DNA of 55,845 bases from Thermopetrobacter sp964430935 (GTDB lineage: Bacteria; Pseudomonadota; Alphaproteobacteria; Rhizobiales; Aestuariivirgaceae). Position 1 is the stretch's first letter. The number at the start of each line of letters is the position of its first letter. Positions 52,222-55,845 of this stretch are shown here, piece by piece. Location: assembly GCA_964430935.1 (NCBI GenBank), contig CAYSHK010000069.1, positions 1 through 55,845 on the forward strand, written 5' to 3'. The translations under genes were made by a program, and so were the position numbers. The notes under the pieces are model-generated. The model searched no databases. It had not been told where the DNA came from and saw nothing but the letters and a program-made list of their open reading frames with translations.

Positions 52222-53619
52222 ATGTCGCACAGCCTGATCATCCTGCTCTACCTGATCTCCGGATCGCTGTTCATCCTCGCCCTGCGCGGGCTGTCCCACC
52301 CGGACACGTCGCGGACCGGCAACTATCTCGGCATGGCGGGCATGGCGCTGGCCATCTTCACCACCTTCATGGCCATGCCCTCGCCGGGACCGGTGACCTG
52401 GGTGCTGATCCTCGTCGGACTCGCCATAGGCGGCGGCATCGGCGCGGTGATCGCCCGGCGCATTCCCATGACCCACATGCCGCAGCTGGTGGCGGCCTTC
52501 CATTCGCTGGTCGGCCTGGCGGCGGTGGCGGTGGCGGCTGCGGCGCTCTACGCCCCGCAGGCCTTCGGAATCGGCGCTCCCGGCGCCATCCGGACCGCCT
52601 CCCTGATCGAGATGAGCCTCGGCGTGGCCATCGGCGCGATCACCTTCACCGGCTCGCTGGTGGCCTTCTCCAAGCTCCAGGGCCTGGTCTCCGGCGCGCC
52701 CACGCTGCTGCCCATGCGACACGTGATCAACGGCGGCCTCGGCATCCTCCTGATCTTCCTGATCGTCTCCTTCGTGGCCTCGGAGAGCCACGCCACGTTC
52801 TGGCTGATCGTGCTGGTGTCCTTCGCGCTGGGCGTCCTGCTGATCATCCCCATCGGCGGCGCGGACATGCCGGTGGTGGTCTCCATGCTCAACTCCTATT
52901 CCGGGTGGGCGGCGGCCGGCATCGGCTTCACCCTGCACAACGTGGCGCTGATCATCACCGGCGCGCTGGTCGGCTCCTCCGGCGCCATCCTCTCCTACAT
53001 CATGTGCCGGGCCATGAACCGCTCGTTCTTCTCCGTCATCCTCGGCGGTTTCGGCACGGAGGCCTCCTCCGCGGCCGGAGGCGGCGAACAGAAGCCGGTG
53101 AAGGCAGGCTCGGCGGAGGACGCCGCCTTCCTGCTGAAGAACGCCTCCAAGGTCATCATCGTGCCCGGATACGGCCTCGCCGTGGCCCAGGCCCAGCATG
53201 CGCTGCGCGAGATGGCCGACGAGCTGAAGGAGCGCGGCGTGGAGGTGAAGTACGCCATCCACCCGGTGGCCGGCCGCATGCCGGGACACATGAACGTCCT
53301 GCTGGCCGAGGCGCAGGTTCCCTACGAGGAGGTCTTCGAACTGGAGGACATCAACTCCGAATTCGCCGATTCCGGCACCGTGGCCTTCGTCATCGGCGCA
53401 AACGACATCACCAATCCGCTGGCCAAGGAGGACCCCTCCTCGCCCATCTACGGCATGCCGGTGCTGGAGGTGTGGAAGGCGGAGACGGTGATGTTCGTCA
53501 AGCGCTCCCTGTCGCCGGGCTATGCGGGCATCGACAATCCGCTGTTCTACCGCGACAACACCATGATGCTCTTCGGCGACGCCAAGAAGATGGTCGAGGA
53601 CATCCTCAAGGCGCTCTGA
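52222..53619 (+). CDS. pntB: NAD(P) transhydrogenase subunit beta (PntB)
   Basis: Beta subunit with membrane domain (about 1-260, several helices) and C-terminal NADP(H)-binding domain (about 290-465). The NADP fold shows IVPGYGLAVAQAQHALREMA, YAIHPVAGRMPGHMNVLLAE and VAFVIGANDITNPLAKED, and the C-terminal RDNTMMLFGDAKKMVEDI. Length 465 is normal. It couples NADPH formation to the proton gradient. A terminator follows. Confidence 0.96.
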   Translation: MSHSLIILLYLISGSLFILALRGLSHPDTSRTGNYLGMAGMALAIFTTFMAMPSPGPVTWVLILVGLAIGGGIGAVIARRIPMTHMPQLVAAFHSLVGLAAVAVAAAALYAPQAFGIGAPGAIRTASLIEMSLGVAIGAITFTGSLVAFSKLQGLVSGAPTLLPMRHVINGGLGILLIFLIVSFVASESHATFWLIVLVSFALGVLLIIPIGGADMPVVVSMLNSYSGWAAAGIGFTLHNVALIITGALVGSSGAILSYIMCRAMNRSFFSVILGGFGTEASSAAGGGEQKPVKAGSAEDAAFLLKNASKVIIVPGYGLAVAQAQHALREMADELKERGVEVKYAIHPVAGRMPGHMNVLLAEAQVPYEEVFELEDINSEFADSGTVAFVIGANDITNPLAKEDPSSPIYGMPVLEVWKAETVMFVKRSLSPGYAGIDNPLFYRDNTMMLFGDAKKMVEDILKAL

Positions 53620-53665
53620 GCCGCCACGGGAGGCGCGCCGGATACGCTTAGGATCGAAACGGCAA

Positions 53666-53698
53666 GAACCCCGCAGGCCGTCCGGCACTGCGGGGTTC
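53666..53698. terminator. Bidirectional-looking terminator between pntB and rpmJ
   Basis: An 11-bp stem GAACCCCGCAG/CTGCGGGGTTC (53666-53676 with 53688-53698) with an 11-base loop. On the plus strand it is followed by CTTCGTGTT, on the minus strand by TTGCCGTTTC. It probably terminates both convergent transcripts. Confidence 0.7.
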
Positions 53699-53752
53699 CT
53701 TCGTGTTCCGTCACCGCTCCGCGCAAGGATGCGGGCGGCCGGCGTCGCGGCT

Positions 53753-53878
53753 TCAGCCCTGACGGGCCTTGAAGCGCTTCTTCACCTTGTTGATCACATA
53801 GAGGCGGCCACGGCGGCGCACGACGCGGTTGGCGCGGTCGCGCTTGGCCAGCGAGCGGATGGAATTGCGGATTTTCAT
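53753..53878 (-). CDS. rpmJ: 50S ribosomal protein L36 (type B)
   Basis: A 41-residue ribosomal protein: MKIRNSIRSLAKRDRANRVV, then RRRGRLYVINKVKKRFKARQ. The pattern is the zinc-free L36 common in alphaproteobacteria (no CxxC). Such a short gene is easily missed. It lies between pntB (convergent) and trcR, on the minus strand. Confidence 0.95.
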   Translation of the reverse strand: MKIRNSIRSLAKRDRANRVVRRRGRLYVINKVKKRFKARQG

Positions 53879-53910
53879 GTCGACCTGCCCGTATCGTATC
53901 TTGCTAAACG

Positions 53911-53947
53911 AAAGGGGGCGCATCCCGGCCTTCGGAACGCGCGCCCC
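53911..53947 (-). terminator. Possible terminator downstream of trcR
   Basis: GGGGCGC and GCGCCCC (53915-53921 with 53941-53947) can pair across a 19-base loop. On the minus strand the stem is followed by CTTTCGTTT. It lies about 80 bp after the trcR stop and before rpmJ. Weak. Confidence 0.35.
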
Positions 53948-54027
53948 GGAAACTTCCGGCCGCCAGACATACAGCCGGCGAACGGCCCTTGTCAAGGCGG
54001 CCACCCGCCGATTCGCCCGCCGCGAAC

Positions 54028-54774
54028 TCAGTCTTCGTCGCGCTTGAGATCCTTCAGCCCGGCGAAGACGGATTCGGCGTCCGGCACATCCTCCTCCTCG
54101 GTCTTCGGAACGCTCATGTCGCCGAAGACGTCCTTCGCCTTCTCCTCCTCCTCGGGCCGGGAATGGGTGAGCCCGCCCACCGTCTCCTCGGCCGGCTTCA
54201 GGGTTTCCTCCGGCTCCGGTGCACCGGTCTTGCGACGCAGGCGCTCGGCGCGTTCGGCGGCCTTGCGCACCGCCATGTCGAGCTCCAGCTGCGAGCACAG
54301 CCCCAGCGTCACCGGGTCGCGCGGCTTGATGTTGGCGATGTTCCAGTGGGTACGGTTGCGGATCGACTCGATGGTCGGCTTGGTGGTGCCGACCAGCTTC
54401 ATGATCTGCGAATCCGAAAGCTCCGGATGGTTGCGCAGCAGCCAGGCGATGGCGTCCGGGCGGTCCTGGCGGCGCGACAGGGGAGTGTACTTCGGGCCCT
54501 TGCGCACCCGGGTGATCGGCACGTTGACCTTCGGCTTGGCCAGCTTCAGGCGGTAGTTCGGATCCTTCTCTCCGCGTTCGATCTCCTCGCGGGTGAGCTG
54601 GCCGGAGGCGATGGGATCAAGTCCCTTGATGCCCTGGGCCACCTCGCCGTCCGCGATGCCCTTGACCTCCAGCTCGTGGAGGCCGCAGAACTCGCCGATC
54701 TGCTTGAAGGTGAGCGCGGTGTTGTCCACCAGCCACACGGCGGTGGCCTTCGGCATGAGCGGTTTTTCAGACAT
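54028..54774 (-). CDS. trcR: Cell cycle regulator TrcR (DUF1013)
   Basis: A 248-residue alphaproteobacterial DUF1013/TrcR protein. Seen are TAVWLVDNTALTFKQIGEFC, GLHELEVKGIADGEVAQGIK and a central block AIAWLLRNHPELSDSQIMKL with the DNA-binding-like LVGTTKPTIESIRNRTHW. The C-terminal 60 residues are acidic and low-complexity. TrcR is described as a cell-cycle transcription regulator; the function here is by homology. A strong sigma-70-like promoter with a 17-base spacer lies upstream. Confidence 0.88.
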   Translation of the reverse strand: MSEKPLMPKATAVWLVDNTALTFKQIGEFCGLHELEVKGIADGEVAQGIKGLDPIASGQLTREEIERGEKDPNYRLKLAKPKVNVPITRVRKGPKYTPLSRRQDRPDAIAWLLRNHPELSDSQIMKLVGTTKPTIESIRNRTHWNIANIKPRDPVTLGLCSQLELDMAVRKAAERAERLRRKTGAPEPEETLKPAEETVGGLTHSRPEEEEKAKDVFGDMSVPKTEEEDVPDAESVFAGLKDLKRDED

Positions 54775-54852
54775 GGATTCTCTCCTTCGGAACCTTGCCT
54801 CATCCGATCCGCAGGTTCCGCATCTTCCTTCGTGATGTAAGGGATTTCCGCA

Positions 54853-54881
54853 TATATAGCCTTCCGGAGCCCGCCTTGCAA
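54853..54881 (-). promoter_or_regulatory. Sigma-70 promoter of trcR
   Basis: On the minus strand TTGCAA (54876-54881) and TATATA (54853-54858) are separated by exactly 17 bases. The TSS should be near 54846, giving a leader of about 72 bases to the trcR ATG at 54774. It lies directly behind the stop of the quinone oxidoreductase gene. Confidence 0.65.
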
Positions 54882-54891
54882 CGCGGATCGT

Positions 54892-55845
54892 TCAGCCGAC
54901 GCGCAGAACGATCTTGCCGCGGTGCGGACCGCAGACCCGCTCGTGCGCCCGCGCGGCTTCCGGCAGTTCGAACACCGAATCGATGACGGGGCGGATCTCC
55001 CCCTTCTCCACCAGAGGCCAGATCACCGATTCCAGCGACATGGCGATGGCTCCCTTCTCGGCCACGGGGCGGATGCGCAGCGTGGAGCCGGTCAGCCAGA
55101 GGCGTTTCAGCATCACCGGCATCAGGTCCACCTCGACCTTCGATCCGTGCATGTAGTTGATGTTGACGATGCGTCCGTCGCGCGCCGCCAGCCGGATGTG
55201 CTTCTGCACATAGTCCCCGCCGATGCTGTCGAGGATGACGTCCACGCCCGCCTTGCCCAGGATCCCGCGCAGCACCTCCTCGAAATCCTCGGTCCTGTAG
55301 TTCACGGCCCGCTCCGCCCCCAGCTCCTCGCAGAAGCGGCAGTTCCCGTCGGAACCCGCGGTGGTGAACACGCGCGCGCCGAGAGCGCGGGCCATCTGGA
55401 TCGCCGTGGTGCCGATCCCGCCCGCGCCGCCGTGCACGAGGAAGGTCCGTCCACTCTTCAGACCGCCGCGCTCGAAGACATTCGTCCAGACGGTGAAGAA
55501 GGTCTCCGGCATGGCGGCCGCCTCGACCATCGACAGCCCCTTCGGCACCGGCAGACAGCAGGCGGCCGGCGCCACGCAGTACTCCGCGTAGCCGCCTCCG
55601 GCGACCAGCGCGCAGACCTTGTCACCCACCTTCCAGCGGAAGGCCTCCGGCCCGGTGGCCACCACCGTCCCGGCCACCTCGAGCCCCGGCTCCTCCGGCG
55701 CGCCCTTCGGCGGCGGATAGCGACCCTCGCGCTGCAGCACGTCCGGATAGTTGACACCGGCCGCCGCCACGCGGATCAGCACCTCGCCCCGCCCGGGCAC
55801 CGGCACCGGGCGCTCCACGAGGCGCAGCACCTCGGGCCCGCCGGG
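54892..55845 (-). CDS. NAD(P)H quinone oxidoreductase, PIG3/zinc-free MDR family (partial, 5' end cut)
   Basis: Medium-chain dehydrogenase/reductase, 317 residues visible. The N-terminal GroES-like region has VLRLVERPVPVPGRGEVLIR and VAAAGVNYPDVLQREGRYPP, and the cofactor fold TFLVHGGAGGIGTTAIQMAR. No zinc-ligand Cys/His pattern is seen, which fits the PIG3-type quinone reductase branch. The reading frame runs through the right window end (PGGPE precedes the first visible GTG), so the real start lies outside. Confidence 0.88.
   Translation of the reverse strand, partial: PGGPEVLRLVERPVPVPGRGEVLIRVAAAGVNYPDVLQREGRYPPPKGAPEEPGLEVAGTVVATGPEAFRWKVGDKVCALVAGGGYAEYCVAPAACCLPVPKGLSMVEAAAMPETFFTVWTNVFERGGLKSGRTFLVHGGAGGIGTTAIQMARALGARVFTTAGSDGNCRFCEELGAERAVNYRTEDFEEVLRGILGKAGVDVILDSIGGDYVQKHIRLAARDGRIVNINYMHGSKVEVDLMPVMLKRLWLTGSTLRIRPVAEKGAIAMSLESVIWPLVEKGEIRPVIDSVFELPEAARAHERVCGPHRGKIVLRVG

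Noticed and set aside
50491..53688. A 1065-residue minus-strand open frame across the pnt operon
   Set aside because: It is antisense to pntAA, pntAB and pntB, which show clear family motifs. The composition is His/Asp/Gln-rich shadow.

Overview
The window is about 56 kb of GC-rich DNA (estimated by eye at about two thirds GC) from an alphaproteobacterium with a Caulobacter-type cell-cycle circuit. The evidence is the rhizobial-type flagellar gene order with a MotE-like gene, an RcdA-type protease adaptor, a TrcR (DUF1013) regulator, a TacA-like response regulator, a split pntAA/pntAB/pntB transhydrogenase, an IalB-family protein and several CtrA-box sequences. No order or genus can be named safely. 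I see no transposase, integrase, phage gene, CRISPR array, rRNA or tRNA; this looks like core chromosome with a few accessory genes.

Layout: 1-298 holds an inverted pair of GC-rich hairpin repeats. 299-6564 (minus) is one flagellar operon, flgB-flgC-fliE-flgG-flgA-flgI-motE-like-flgH-fliL-fliP. 6649-8154 is methylmalonate-semialdehyde dehydrogenase and 8377-8907 is rcdA, with a promoter overlapped by a dyad. 8908-9316 also holds a candidate small RNA and CtrA-like half sites. 9317-14731 (minus) holds rsmB and htpX, then a possible stress operon of a YeiH-like exporter, a 62-residue membrane protein, a universal stress protein and an SRPBCC-like membrane protein. An FNR/FixK-type box lies upstream of that operon. 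A second such box at 16531 sits between a dihydrolipoyl-dehydrogenase-like gene and trxC. 16629-19006 (plus) is a thioredoxin, succinate dehydrogenase assembly factor, CnoX-like, Trm112 and DUF971 cluster. 19101-21566 is a STAND/TPR-like protein with an abnormal Walker A motif, separated by a perfect CtrA box from an M15-type peptidase. thiN, an SH3 protein and an ArsR regulator with its own operator follow, then sdhCDAB. A CoA-ester lyase, small metabolic genes and yggS lead to leuS-lptE-holA, a peptide-type ABC transporter with fused ATPases, ialB and rlmN. A perfect CtrA box lies between a Poly_export lipoprotein and a small membrane protein. An L,D-transpeptidase, tacA-like gene, ABC1-family kinase, pnt operon, rpmJ, trcR and a quinone oxidoreductase cut by the window edge complete it.

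The main theme beyond housekeeping is cell-cycle and envelope regulation. The CtrA boxes (two perfect, two near-perfect, one isolated half site) all fall between genes, next to a tacA-like gene, envelope genes, a STAND protein and a small-RNA candidate near rcdA. A second theme is possible oxygen control through two FNR/FixK-like boxes. Nothing is a proven new system. The best candidates for something undescribed are the STAND/TPR protein beside the M15 peptidase, the YeiH-like operon with its cytoplasmic insert, and the candidate RNA at 9033-9112. All regulatory calls come from motif reading alone.
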